DNA of 64,000 nt from Aegilops tauschii subsp. strangulata (Eukaryota > Streptophyta > Magnoliopsida > Poales > Poaceae), in the NCBI RefSeq assembly GCF_002575655.3, contig NC_053039.3, positions 380,347,633 through 380,411,632 on the forward strand, written 5' to 3'. A program made the position numbers and the translations under genes. Within the stretch, counting starts at the first letter, position 1. Every line of letters starts with the position of its first letter. The notes under the pieces were generated by a model. That model had not been told where the DNA came from and did not search any database. It worked only from the letters and a program-made list of their open reading frames with translations. Positions 21,865 through 33,713 of the stretch are shown here, piece by piece.

Positions 21865-23372
21865 ATATTATCCATCTTAGATGTTTTATATGCATTTATA
21901 TACTATTTTATATGATTTTTGGGACTAACCTATTAACCTAGAGCCCAGTGCCAGTTTTTGTTTTTTCCTTATTTTTGAGTTTAACAGAAAAGGAATACCA
22001 AACGGAGTCCAATTGACGTGCCAATTTTTGACGATTTTTTATGGACCAGAAGCCCACGGAGCATCGGAGATGGACCAGAAGAGTCCCGAGCCGTACACGA
22101 GGGTGGAGGGCGCGCCCAGGGGGTAGGGCGCGCCCCCTATCTCGTGGACGACTCGGAGACCCCCCTGACGTGAAACCGACGCCAAACATTCCTATAAATA
22201 TAGAACCCCCCAGAAAGAAACCTAGATCGGAAGTTCCGCCGCCGCAAGCCTCTGTAGCCACGAGAAATCAATCTAGGCCCTCTCTGGCACCCTGCCGGAG
22301 GGGGCCATCATCACCGGAGGCCATGGAGGAGGATCCCGGAGGGGCCATCATCGCCATGAAGGCCAAGGACCAGAGGGAGAACCTCTCCCCATCTAGGGGG
22401 GGGGCCATGGAGGAGGAAGCACAAGGGGGAGAACCTCTCCTCATCTCTCTCGGTGGCGCCGGAGTGCCATCGGGAGGGGAATCATCACCGCGGTGATCGT
22501 CTCCATCAACATCAACATCATCATCACCATCCTCATCTCTTTTACGCGGTCCACTCTCCCGCACCCCGCTGTAATCCCCACTTGAACATGGTGCTTTATG
22601 CCACATATTATGATCCAATGATGTGTTGCCATCCTATGCTGTTTTGAGTAGATATCCTTTATCTTTGGGTTGATTGATGATCTAGATTGGTATGAGTTGT
22701 ATGTTTTATTTTGGTGCTGTCCTATTGTGCCCTCCGTGTCGCGCAAGCGTGAGGGATTCTCGCTATAGGGTGTTGCAATACGTTCATGATTCGCTTATAG
22801 TGGGTTGCTTGAGTGACAGAAGCATAAACCCGAGTAAGGGGGTTGTTGCGTATGGGATAAAGGGGACTTGATACTTTAATGCTATGGTTGGGTTTTACCT
22901 TAATGATCTTTAGTAGTTGCGGATGCTTGCTAGAGTTCCAATCATAAGTACATATGATCCAAGAAGAGAAAGTATGTTAGCTTATGCCTCTCCCTCATAT
23001 GAAATTGCAATGACGACTACCGGTCTTGTTAACAATTGCCTAGGACAATTCCCCACACCGATCCATCATTATTACACACTCGCTATTTATAATATTTAGT
23101 AATATATTCTAACTTTATGATAACAGCACCTACTTTTATGTTTTAGCTCTCCGATATCATGCAAAGTTATCCTCTTCATTCCCATAACGTAGTTTTATTT
23201 CTCGTTTCTAGTTGGAAGCAAACGTTCGGTGTACGTAGAGTCGTATCAGTGGCAGACAGGACTTGAGAGAATATCGATCTTACCTTTAGCTCCTTGTGGG
23301 TTCGACGCTCCATACTTATCACTTCCACCATTGGGAATTGCTACAATGATTCCCTGCACTTGGGGATTATCA
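21865..23372 (+). repeat. Gypsy left LTR, 5'-truncated
   Basis: Homology to the right LTR starts at ATATTATCCATCTTAG, and the TGATACGTCTCC start is missing. It ends CTTGGGGATTATCA. A TATA-like CCTATAAATATAG lies near 22191. The open frame at 22041-22496 plus is LTR sequence. Confidence 0.9.
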
Positions 23373-23382
23373 AGCTCTTTTC

Positions 23383-23400
23383 TGGCGCCGTTGCCGGGGA
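23383..23400 (+). promoter_or_regulatory. Primer-binding site for tRNA-Asp
   Basis: TGGCGCCGTTGCCGGGGA is the complement of the last 18 nt (including CCA) of plant tRNA-Asp(GTC) as I recall it. It lies ten bases 3' of the left LTR, where first-strand synthesis of an LTR retrotransposon starts. Confidence 0.85.
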
Positions 23401-26400
23401 GCAATAGCGTGGGGTTGATATTCTCGTGTGTGCTTGTTTGCTTTCTTCACTAAGTAGATTTTGTTTTTCCTTTTTGTTTCTGTTTAGTTGTGGGTGAAAT
23501 ATACAAAAAAAATTAAAAGAATGAAAATACAAAAAAATTACTTGCCTCTCATGCCTAAATTTTTTTTCAATAAGAGAAGTGATTGAAAGATTATGCATTG
23601 AAGAAGTGAGGGTCGACCTTGAGCACTTGTGTTCGTGCTCATGGAAACAATGTAAAAAATTTCATGGAAGCTTCTCTGAAAATAATTATTCCCTTGTATA
23701 TATCCACTGTATTATAAAAATAATGTGCCAAGCTTTGGTTTTAGGATGATTAGATTGCTGGTTTACTTTGTGCAGTACAAAAACAGAAACTTTGGCTGTA
23801 GCGCGTGAATTTACATTATTTACTCGAAAGTCAAATGGGTCTGAAACGTTTTGCACATTACTTCTGTACAAATTTTTAAAATGTTCATATTTTTTTAGAT
23901 TTTTTTGGAGTTACAGAAGTTTACTAAACTTCCAGATTACTACAGACTGTCCTGTTTTTGACTGATTCTGTTTTTCATGTGTTGTTTGCTTATTTTGATG
24001 AATCTATGGGTAGTATCGGGGGGTATGAACCATGATGAAGTTGGAATACAGTAGACATAGTTCTAATATGAATTTGTAATAAGTTTGCAACAGTACCTAA
24101 AGGTAGTGATTTGCTTTATTATAATAACGGATCTCACAAAGTTTTTGTTAAAGTTTTGTGTGGGTGAAGTGTTCGAAGATCGAGGAGCTATCAATATGAG
24201 AAGAATAAAGAGAGGCAAGAGTTCAAGCTTGGGATGCCCAAGGCACCCCAAGTAAATATTTCAAGGATACTCAAGCATCTAAGCTTGGGGTTGCCCCGGT
24301 TGGCATCCCATCTCTCTTCTTCAACGATTATCGGTATACCTCGGTTTTCGTTTTGTTCACATGATTTGTGTCCTTTGTGTTTTTATTTTTCCTTTAAGAA
24401 CCATACTAGTATGAGATAGCCCTTCATTGATTTATAGAATACTTCATGTGCTTCACTTATATCTTTTAAGTATGATCTTATAGAATTGCTCTTTGTGCTT
24501 CACTTAAATCTTTTTGAGTATGGTTTTATAGAATGCTTCGTGTGCTTTACATATATATTTTGAGCTTGGATATTGGTTAGTCTATATTAATTGCAGAATG
24601 CTCCATAAACTTCACTTATATCTTTTGGAGTATTAATAATACTATAATCTAAAGTGGATTTGGAAGAGTGTCGACTTTAGTTAGTAATGATTCCACTATT
24701 TCGGAAGAGGTTCCAATTGATTATGAAAAAAAGTTGCTATCCATGATGATTACTGTGATAACATGTATGCTATAAAGAACAATGTTAACCATGAAACTTT
24801 CCATCATGATTTTAATTTTCAATTGGATTATGCCTCACATGACCGTTATTTTGTTGAGTTTGCTCCCATTATTGAATAAGAAGAATTTTGCTTATGTGGA
24901 GATTAGTAAAATTTCTATGCTTGTAGATCATGAAAAGAATGCTTTATGTGATGGTTATATTGTTGAAGCCATTCATGATGCTACTGAAAATTATTATGAT
25001 GGAGGAATACATGCTTGTAGGAGTTGCAATAATATCAAGTTTCGTCTCTATGTGTTTAAAGTTTTGAAGTTATACTTGTTTTGCCTTCCTATGCAAGTTG
25101 ATTCTTGTTCCTATAAATTATGTGCTCACAAAATCCCTAGGCATAGGAAGTGGGTAAGATTTAAATGTGCTAGCCATATTCTTCATGATGCTCTCTTTAT
25201 GTTTCAATTCTTATCTTTTATGTGAGCATCATTGAAATCATCATGCCTAGCTAAAAGGCATTAAAGAAAAGCGTTTGTTGGGAGACAACCCAATATTTAC
25301 CCTTACTGTTTTTGTGTGTTTACATGATTAAGCTACTGTAGTAATAATCTTTTATAGCTTTTGTTTCAATAAAGTGCCAAGTAAGACCTTTGGTAAGACT
25401 TGGGTGAAAGTTAATGTAATCTTGCTGTAAAAAAACAGAAACTTTGTGCTCACGAGATTAGCTGTCATTTTTTTTTACAGAAGAGTGCTTTTGAGTTGAT
25501 TCTTTTTGAAGAAGATTAATAGACAAATTACTCACGTACACCAATTTATTTCATAATTTTTGGAGTAGCATAAGTATGGTTGCTGTTCAGATCATTACAG
25601 ACTGTTCTGTTTCTGACAGATTCTGTTTTCATTGCATAGTTTGCTTGTTTTCTAGTTTCTATGGCTTATATTTCTCAATATAAATTGTAGAAATGATATG
25701 GTACAGTAGGAATTGTGTGAGAACAATTATGAACCTTGTCTTTCAAATTACCAAAGTGAATGGTTTACTCTTTATCATACTAACCTATCTCACGAAGTTC
25801 CGTTAAGTTTTGTGTGATTGAAGTTTTCAAGCTTTGGGTGAGATATCGATATGAGGAGAATAAGGAGTGGAAAGACCCTAAGCTTGGGGATGCCCAGGGC
25901 ACCCCAAGGTAATATTCAAGAAAGACTCCAGCGCCTAAGCTTGGGGTGCCCCGGAAGGCATCCCCTCTTTCGTCTTCAAAACTATCGGTATACCTTACTC
26001 GGAGCTATATTTTTATTCGTCACATGATATGTGTTTTGCTTGGAGCGTATTTTCAATTTTATTTGCTGTTTAAAAAAATCATTGGATCTAAAATCTTGAA
26101 TGAAAAAGAATCCTCCCATGGCTAGTTAATTATTTGACTACTCGGTGTTCTTCACTTATATCTTTTTGGAGTAGTTTGTCATTTACTCACGTTCTTCACG
26201 TATATCCTATGAGTAAATGGTTGAATGAATTGATTATCATAAATCTGAATTTATATACGTTTCATATGCTTATAACATGGGGAGTAATGACTTCACACAT
26301 AATAAGTATAGGTAGTAAACTTATTGAAAGTTAGCAAACGCAGAATTGGTCACTTGAACAATTCATGAAAGAATATTGAAGGAAGAGAGATTTCACCTAT

Positions 26401-27529
26401 AAATATACTATCTAGGACATCTTTTGTAATTGTGAACACTCATTAAAATATGACATGCTGAAAAGTTGATGTTGGACAAGGAAGACAACTTAATGGGTTA
26501 TGTTTTCCTATATCTGAAACATTATATTGTCTTGGATTATCCAACATGTTGAGCTTGCCTTTCCCTCTCATGCTAGCCAAATTCTTTGCACCAAGTAGAG
26601 ATACTACTTGTGCTTCTGAATATTCCTTAACCCAGTTTTGCCATGAGAGTCCACTATACCTACCTATGGATTGAGTAAGATCCTTCAAGTAAGTTGTCAT
26701 TGGTGGATGCAATAAAAATTGCTCTCTAAATATGTATGATCTATTAATGCGGAGAAAATAAGCTTTATACGAACTTGTGATAGGGAAGAAATAAAAGCGA
26801 CGGACTGCATAATAAAGGTCTTTATCACAAGTGGCAATATAAAGTGACGTTCTTTTGCATTAAGATTTTGTGCATCCAACCATAAAAGCGCATGACAACC
26901 TCTGCTTCCCTCTGCGAAGGGCCTATCTTTTACTTTTATCTTCTACCCTTATACAAGAGTCATGGTGATCTTCACCTTTTCTTTTTACACTTTTTCCTTT
27001 GGCAAGCACTTTGTGTTGGAGCGATCCGGATATATATATCCACTTGGATGTAGGTTTTCATAAATTATTATTGTTGACATTACCCTTGAGGTAAAAGGTT
27101 GGGAGGTGAAACTATAAGCCCCTATCTTTCTCTGTGTCCGATTAAAACTTTGAACCCATAAATATCACATGAGTGTTAGCAATTGTGAAAGATTAAATGA
27201 TAGTTGAGTATGTGGAGTTTGCTGAATCAAAGCTCTTACATAGACCCTTCCCGAAAATAAGATGAATTGCAATTATTTGATGACTAAGAGCACTGTTTGT
27301 TAGTTTTCAAGAAAGTTTATGATCTATACTTTAACATGTGAATAGCTTGTTACTTGATCATGAAAAGTTTTATGAGATGAGCTACTGTTGTGACATATAA
27401 TGATGCTCGAAAAGGTGATTGAAATTATCATTGATCAAACTTGTGAACCTGCTAGCATTCACACTTCATAAATTATTTCTTTTATCATTTACCTACTCGA
27501 GGACAAGCAGGAATTAAGCTTGGGGATGC
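23401..27529 (+). other. Non-coding interior of the Gypsy element
   Basis: The region is AT-rich. Near 24230-24310 and 25880-25960 it has paired copies of an AAGCTTGGGGATGCCC / GGCACCCCAAG / AAGCTTGGGGTGCCCC block. A 147-codon frame at 24782-25225 (with LVDHEKNALCDGYIVE and IHDATENYYDGG) may be a relic of family-specific coding sequence but matches no domain I can name. The rest shows no gene. Confidence 0.7.
24424..24650 (+). repeat. Degenerate tandem repeat, about 60-bp unit
   Basis: CTTCACTTATATCTTTTAAG-like units with TATAGAATGCTTCGTGTG recur four times with variation. A related copy occurs near 26145-26215. Confidence 0.75.
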
Positions 27530-29087
27530 TGATACGTCTCCAACGTATCTATAATTTATGACGTATCCATGCTATTATATTATCCACCATGCTATTATAT
27601 TATCCATCTTAGATGTTTATATGCATTTATATGCTGTTTTATATGATTTTTGGGACTAACCTATTAACCTAGAGCCCAGTGCCAGTTTCTGTTTTTTCCT
27701 TGTTTTTGAGTTTAACAGAGAAGGAATACCAAACGGAGTCCAATCGACGTGCCAATTTTTGACAATTTTTATGGACCAGAAGAAGCCCACGGAGCATCGG
27801 AGATGGACCAGAAGAGTCCCGATCCGTCCACGAGGGTGGAGGGCGCGCCCCCCTATCTCGTGGACGACTCGGAGACCCCCCTGACGTGAAACCGATGCAA
27901 AAAATTCCTATAAATACAGAAACCCCTAGAAAGAAACCTAGATCGGAAGTTCCGCCGCCGCAAGCCTCTGTAGCCACGAGAAATCAATCTAGGCCCTCTC
28001 TGGCACCCTGCCGGAGGGGGCCATCATCGCCGGAGGCCATGGAGGAGGATCCCGGAGGGGCCATCATCGCCATGAAGGCCAAGGACCAGAGGGAGAACCT
28101 CTCCCCATCTAGGGGGAGGCCATGGAGGAGGAAGCACAAGGGGGAGAACCTCTCCTCCTCTCTCTCGGTGGCGCCGGAGTGCCATCGGGAGGGGAATCAT
28201 CGCCGCGGTGATCGTCTTCAGCAACATCACCATCATCATCACTATCCTCATCTCTTTTACGCGGTCCACTCTCCCGCACCCCGCTGTAATCCCCACTTGA
28301 ACATGGTGCTTTATGCCACATATTATGATCCAATGATGTGTTGCCATCCTATGCTGTTTTGAGTAGATATCCTTTATCTTTGGGTTGATTGATGATCTAG
28401 ATTGGTATGAGTTGTATGTTTTATTTTGGTGCTGTCCTATTGTGCCCTCCGTGTCGCGCAAGCGTGAGGGGTTCCCGCTGTAGGGTGTTGCAATACGTTC
28501 ATGGTTCGCTCATAGTAGGTTGCTTGAGTGACAGAAGCATAAACCCAAGTAAGGGGGTTGTTGCGCATGGGATAAAGGGGACTTGATGCTTTAATGCTAT
28601 GGTTGGGTTTTACCTTAATGATCTTTAGTAGTTGCGGATGCTTGCTAGAGTTCCAATCATAAGTACATATGATCCAAGAAGAGAAAGTATGTTAGCTTAT
28701 GCCTCTCCCTCATATGAAATTGCAATGACGACTACCGGTCTTGTTAACAATTGCCTAGGACAATTCCGCACACCGATCCATCATTATTCCACACTCGCTA
28801 ATTATAATATTTAGTAATATATTCAAACTTTATGATAACAACACCTACTTTTATGTTTTAGCTCTTCAATATCATGCAAAGTTATCCTCTTCATACCCAC
28901 AACGTAGTTTTATTTCTCGTTTCTAGTTGGAAGCAAACGTTCGGTGTACGTAGAGTCGTATTAGTGGCAGATAGGACTTGAGAGAATATTGATCTTACCT
29001 TTAGCTCCTTGTGGGTTCGACACTCCATACTTATCACTTACACCATTGGGAATTGCTATGTTGATTCCCTGCACTTGGGGATTATCA
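27530..29087 (+). repeat. Gypsy right LTR, complete
   Basis: It begins TGATACGTCTCCAACGTATC and ends GGGGATTATCA (1558 bp). It directly follows the purine tract AAGCTTGGGGATGC. It resumes CACTA sequence (CACCTCGCTAG) at 29088. Confidence 0.92.
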
Positions 29088-29497
29088 CACCTCGCTAGTT
29101 GAGAGGAGCTCGCACCGGTTTATAAGCCCCGCCGCGGCTACCGTGTCGACCTCCCCTCTAAGCAGGCCTTTGTGGGCCTATTGCAAGTCTTCTGCCCTGT
29201 GGGGCCTACTGGGCCGTACGGGCCTGCAACCTGGCCCAACTACAGGTTGGGTTTCTAGTCGTATGCAGGCCGTACCGGCCCAATAGGTGGGCTGTTTTTG
29301 CTTTATTTAAAAAAAATCAAACAAATCCCCTAGACCACTGCGCCCCTCGTACCACGTGGTGGGCCTTTGGTCCCGGTTCGTGTTGAACTGGGACTAAAGG
29401 GGGGGACTTTTAGTCCCCACCCTTTAGTGCCGGTTACAGAACCGGTACTAAAGGTCCTGACGAACCGGTACTAAAAGTCGTTTCTCTACTAGTGCTA

Positions 29498-30733
29498 CAT
29501 GCACGTATAACAATCAACACAAATCCTAGCTTGAACATGTATGTAGCAACATGAACATCATGAACATGATCCTAGCTTGAACATGAACACGCCATTTGCA
29601 TGAACACAGATCCTAGCAAGACCCTACCATGAACACAGATCCTATCCAAGCACACTACCATTGGGGATTCTAGCATGAACACAGCTACTAGCATGAACAC
29701 AACTACTAGCATGAACACAGATCCTAGGGCACACTAGTAGTAGCAGAAGAAAATTATCCTAGGACACACACTGTACGAAACAAGAACAGACCGGTCTGAT
29801 TGGATTAGATTGGGATCGCATCCAATCGGATCTACTCGAATCCTATCTAATCCTGTCGAATCCACTAAGTACTAGCACATGCCTAAGAAATAAACCCCTA
29901 ATCTACATCTACGAGCGAGCATTGAGGGGGTTTGACTCACCGGAGCACGCGCAGTCGCAGCGAACCGAGGCCGGGGTGAAATCCCGGTGGGAAGGAAAGA
30001 GGTGGCGGAGCAGAGGAAGAGCCGGCCCTGACGACGGCCTGCGACGTCGGCCCCGTGCTCATCGCCACGCCGGAGGTCGAGGAGGACGGCCCGTCGACAG
30101 GAGAAAACCCTTGGACGGGGGTCAAGAAACCCCCTTGCCCAATGGGGTCCCAAGAAGCGGCGGCTCCGTGGACGGCGCCGGCGCCGAGCCCATGACCACG
30201 AGGTCCGGAATTGGCGGCGGAGCAGGAACGGCCGACACCGCATTGGCCAGCGCTCGTGGTGGCCGGCAGCAGATGGGGGACTGCGCTCGCAGCTGACGCC
30301 AGGTCCCGGCCCGAGTGTTGGATCCTGCCAGCCAGCGCTCCTGGATGCTAGCGATGCGCTGGTCGACGGGGGTCAGGGGACAGCGCGGCAGTGGGCGAGG
30401 CGGAGCCGTCGGAGGAGAAGAGAAGGAGGGGCGGCGAGGAAGAGAGGGAGTGGTGGAAACAGTGCGACTGGGGCGGTGACAGGAGAGTGGGGGGAGTGAT
30501 GAGACGTCCCCTCCGTCTCCCGCGCTGCCCGAGGCGTGCAACTCCCTCGCACGCGTGGCCGCGCCGATCCAGGCTCGCGAGAAACTGCCGATTCGGCAGT
30601 TTCCGCTGGGCCAGGCTGCGGCCTGCTTTAAAGTCCGTGCGGGCCACAAAACGCATGCAGCCCAGGCAACCAAAAAGGTCGCGCACATACCACGCGGACC
30701 TGGTTAGGCTACATGCAGGGAACCAAACACGCC
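29498..30733 (-). other. Right part of the Harbinger-type element
   Basis: 29498-29900 holds repeated CATGAACACAGATCCTAGCA-like units. 29900-30700 is GC-rich with open frames on both strands (30122-30688 minus, 29922-30296 plus) but no recognisable domain. It could be the first exon and promoter of the captured B3 gene on the minus strand, but I see nothing decisive. Confidence 0.5.
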
Positions 30734-30736
30734 CTA

Positions 30737-31057
30737 GTAGCTACCAAAAGCCAGAACCGTTCGTCCACACAATCGGGGCCAAAGCGGTGCTTCCGCTGCA
30801 TGCAACCAAGCTATGGTCGACCTGCATGTGTTGATGTGATTATCTGTTTTCTCCACCTACAAACCGGGACGCCATGGATGGCACCCACCCTCACCCATGC
30901 AAAAAACACCTTTTCTCTGCTACCGTTTCTGTTCCTGGCATAGAAGCAGCAGACGCACGCAAAACCTTGTGCGGCAGCGGTGCTGGCACGCGGCTGTACC
31001 GACTATCATCTCTTCTTCTCTTGAGTTCTATCGCTCTTCTCTCTCCATTACACAAAG
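30737..31057. other. Unit B low-copy DNA, paralogous to 12190-12460 and about 18690
   Basis: It contains CAATCGGGGCCAAAGCGGTG and ATGCAAAAAACACCTTTTCT as in unit A, then passes at about 30985-31050 directly to the sequence matching 18690. Unit B therefore shows the state without the elements at 12456-18690. Confidence 0.8.
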
Positions 31058-31328
31058 ACCTTGTTTGGACCCATGGGTTAGAGCTAGTTTGGGCTTAAAT
31101 AGCCTTAAAGTATCCAAACATGAGAGCTAGTTTGAGCTAGTTGCATCTAACTCACCCAAAAAAGCTATCCCACACAAGAGGTGCTAATAGAAGCTAGTTC
31201 TTCTAGTGCATTTACTGTCAATCTAACCATGTCATCCAAACACCTCTTTAGCTAGAGTTAGTTCAGGGTTAATCATGAGCTAGAAACTAACTCTAACCTC
31301 TAGCTAAGTTAGAGTATCCAAACAGGGC
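31058..31328. mobile_element. MITE, 271 bp, superfamily unresolved
   Basis: The inverted ends ACCTTGTTTGGA and GCCCTGTTTGGA are flanked by CAAAG on both sides (31053-31057 and 31329-31333). The interior is rich in GAGCTAGTTTG and TCTAACTC inverted motifs. Unit A lacks it, reading ATTACAAAAGTAGG near 18739. The 5-bp duplication does not fit a standard superfamily well. Confidence 0.7.
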
Positions 31329-31802
31329 CAAAGTGGGTAATTTCTGCGTAATATGGTTGCATGATTGGCATTCGCCCAACTGTCCGCGTACATTTAAGAC
31401 TTGTTCTTTAGAGATACCTTCTAGACCTCAAGCATACGTCCAATGCCTGCGGACATCCGGTCAGACGCCGGCCATGCAATGCTATCTCTCAAACATCATT
31501 ATTTATTTATTTAAAGAAGATGTTCACTAATACATTAACTAATGTAATCTAATATGTTTCAGGACCTCGGACATATCAAAACCTTCTACTAAAAGTGATA
31601 ATTTCCAGCCATCAACTCTCTCAAGTTTAAGACTTGCATGTCCTCAAGCAATTAAGAAATAGGAAGAACGAAAGGGAGGTCAACAAATGAGTAAAAAGAA
31701 TTTACCGGCTCTTGAAGATATAATATATCCATTCTCACAAATCATGTAACCTTAATTAAAAGAATACTTGCATTTGAATATTTGCAGTTAAAGAACTAGC
31801 CA

Positions 31803-31940
31803 TGGACATGGGTGCGTGAAAGTTTGTTATTCATGTACCAGAACCATGAGTTGATTGCAAAATCTTACGGGTTTAACCTCTAGCCTACGACGACTTGTTG
31901 GGGCTAAAGGCTTTGTTGTTGTTGTTGTTGTTGTTGCTGT
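31803..31940 (+). mobile_element. LINE 3' end, 5'-truncated, with (TTG)n tail
   Basis: GGTGCGTGAAAGTTTGTTAT, CAGAACCATGAGTTGATTGC and GGGGCTAAAGGCTTTGTTG are characteristic of the 3' end of a grass LINE family that terminates in TTG repeats. The copy is flanked by TAGCCA (31797-31802 and 51185-51190). The right flank now lies beyond the Copia element that landed in the tail. Only about 140 bp were inserted, so it has no coding capacity. Confidence 0.8.
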
Positions 31941-32464
31941 TGTTGGGGAACGTAGTGATTTCAAAAAAAATCCTATGCACACGCAAGATCATGGTGATGC
32001 ATAGCAACGAGAGGGGAGAGTGTCGTCCACGTACCCTCGTAGACCGTTTAGCGGAAGCGTTATGACAACGCGGTTGATGTAGTCATACGTCTTCACGATC
32101 GACCGATCCTCAGTACCGAACGTACGGCACCTCCGCGTTCAGCACACGTTCAGCTCGGTGACGTCCCGCGAACTCACGATCCAATAGAGCTTCCGGGAAG
32201 AGCTTCGTCAGCACGACGGCGTGGTGATGGTGTTGATGAAGTTACCGACGCAGGGCTTCGCCTAAGCACCGCTACGATATGACCGAGGTGGATTATGATG
32301 GAAGGGGGCACCGCACACGGCTAAGAGAGATCAATGATCAACTTGTGTGTTCTAGGGTGCCCCCTGCCCCATATATAAAGGAGCAAGGGGGGAGGCCGGC
32401 CGGCCCTAGCAGGGCGCGCAAGGAGGAGGAGTCCTCCTCCTAGTGGGAGTAGCACTACTGGAAT

Positions 32465-32765
32465 CAGCTAATTTGCCATCTGCCAGCTCTTTGCCGTCTG
32501 CTAGCTGACGGCAAAGAAGCTCTTTGCCATCAGCTACATATAAACAGACGGCAAAGAAAAGGCTGACGGCAAAGAAGCTCTTTGCCATCTGCCAGCTCTT
32601 TGCCGTCTGCCAGCGGACGGCAAAGAATCTTTGCCGGCAAAGAGTGTGGTGGCCCCCACCCCCCGCTCGTTTGAAAAAATCCTAACGGCCCACCTCTTTG
32701 CCGTCCGCTAGCGGACGGCAAAGAAGCAGAAAGGCGGCCGGCAAAGAGGGCACTTGCCTAACGGC
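32465..32765. repeat. Left subterminal TTTGCCGTC repeats of CACTA C
   Basis: CTCTTTGCCGTCTGCCAGC and GACGGCAAAGAAGC alternate as inverted pairs about six times. These are probable transposase binding sites. The protein-like frames at 32406-32721 minus come from the repeats. Confidence 0.9.
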
Positions 32766-32809
32766 AGGTACCCCCCGCCCGTTACTCACTTCGTCCTCGC
32801 CTCGCCCTT

Positions 32810-33187
32810 CTCCTCCCACCCCGCCGCCGCCGCCGCCGCCCGCCGCGCGCCGCCGCCCCGTCGCCCCCGCCGCCCCGGCTCCCCGCCGCCCCACCGCCCC
32901 GTCGCCCCCCCCCGCCCCGGCCCCCCGCCGCCCCGCGCCCCACCGCCGCCCCGCGCCCCACCGCCGCCACGGCCCCCCGCCGTCCCGGCCCCCCGCCGCC
33001 CCGCGCCCCCCGCCCCCCATCCCCCCCCCCCCCCCGCCGCCCCGGCCCCCCGCCGGCCGGGCCCCCGCCGCCCCGCCTCCTCCACCGCCCCGCCCCGGCC
33101 CCCCGCCGGCCGGGCCCCCGCCGCCCCGCCTCCTCCACCGCCCCGCCCCGGCCCTCCGTCGCCGGCCCCGCCCCGGCCCTCCCCCAC
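32810..33187. repeat. C-rich CCGCCCCG low-complexity tract
   Basis: The plus strand is almost only C and G in CCGCCGCCCC and CCCCGGCCCCCC units, with a duplicated block (GGCCGGGCCCCCGCCGCCCC at about 33053 and 33109). Long proline- or glycine-rich frames on both strands are artefacts. Confidence 0.9.
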
Positions 33188-33334
33188 AGTGAGCCCCTCC
33201 TCCCTTTTTTTCTGTTTTTTTCTGTTTTTTTTTTGTTTTTTTTCTGTTTAAGTTTAGGTTTAATTAGTTTAAATAGTTTAGTTTTAATTAGTTTAGGTTT
33301 TTAGTTTAGGTTAGTTTAGGTTTAGGTTAAGTAG

Positions 33335-33555
33335 AAGGGGGAAGAAGAAGAAGAAGAAGAAGAAGAGGAGGAGGAGGAGGAGGAGGAGGAGGAGGAGAAG
33401 GAGAAGAAGAAGAAGAAGAAGAAGAAGAAGAAGAAGAGGAGGAGGAGGAGGAGGAGGAGGAGGAGGAGGAGAAAGAAGAAGAAGAAGAAGAAGAAGAAGA
33501 AGAAGAAGAAGAAGAAGAAGAAGAAGAAGAAGAAGAAGAAGAGGAGGAGGAGGAG
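33335..33555. repeat. Purine-only (GAA)n/(GGA)n tract
   Basis: About 220 bp of AGA/GGA triplets occur with no pyrimidine on the plus strand. The polyserine, polyleucine and polyphenylalanine frames on the minus strand are artefacts. Confidence 0.95.
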
Positions 33556-33670
33556 ACACCCCGAAGCCCCGACCCCGAAACAGCACCCCGACCCCGACAC
33601 GGCACCCCGACACCGACACGGCACCCCGACACCTACACGACACCCCGACCCCCGACACGACACCCCCGAC

Positions 33671-33713
<43 letters not shown>

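Larger units (their letters stand above)
21865..29087 (+). mobile_element. Gypsy LTR retrotransposon lacking gag-pol (LARD-like)
   Basis: Near-identical LTRs (21865-23372 and 27530-29087) flank a 4.16-kb interior. A primer site complementary to tRNA-Asp lies ten bases inside the left LTR, and an AAGCTTGGGGATGC purine tract touches the right LTR. No capsid, protease, reverse transcriptase or integrase motif appears, so the element depended on proteins from a relative. The Gypsy assignment rests on the LTR type and tRNA-Asp primer, which are common in Triticeae Gypsy families. The left LTR lacks its first 67 bp, so no target duplication can be read. Confidence 0.85.
21631..29494. mobile_element. 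Non-autonomous CACTA transposon B hosting a Gypsy element
   Basis: The left end is CACTACTAGAAAAACAAC and the inverted right end CACTAGTAGAGAAACGAC. Both sides carry the 3-bp duplication CTA (21628-21630 and 29495-29497). Subterminal TAGTCCCGGTT and CCAACCGGTACTAAA motifs are present at both ends. Once the Gypsy insertion is removed, only about 640 bp of CACTA sequence remain with no coding capacity, so it must have been mobilised in trans. The right part shares the CACCTCGCTAGTTGAGAG block with CACTA A. Confidence 0.92.
20051..30733. mobile_element. PIF/Harbinger-type DNA transposon interrupted by a CACTA element
   Basis: The left end is GAGCGTGTTTGGTTTCAG and the inverted right end is (G)GGCGTGTTTGGTTCCCTGC, giving short terminal inverted repeats of the GTGTTTGGTT kind. 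CTA flanks both sides (20048-20050 and 30734-30736), in line with the 3-bp duplications of this superfamily. Unit A retains the empty site (TCCTACTAGCTGG near 12180). Without the nested CACTA the element is about 2.8 kb. It has no visible DDE transposase but carries a B3-domain gene remnant on the minus strand, so it is a gene-carrying non-autonomous element. Confidence 0.8.

Noticed and set aside
22041..22496. 151-codon plus frame, with a relative at 27886-28362
   Set aside because: They lie at equivalent positions in the two Gypsy LTRs and do not keep a common C-terminus.
23383..23400. Possible tRNA gene end
   Set aside because: Only 18 nt match, in antisense, right after an LTR. This is a retrotransposon primer-binding site.
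32698..33251. Proline- and glycine-rich frames on both strands
   Set aside because: The C-rich low-complexity tract is open in all frames. Nothing supports a gene.
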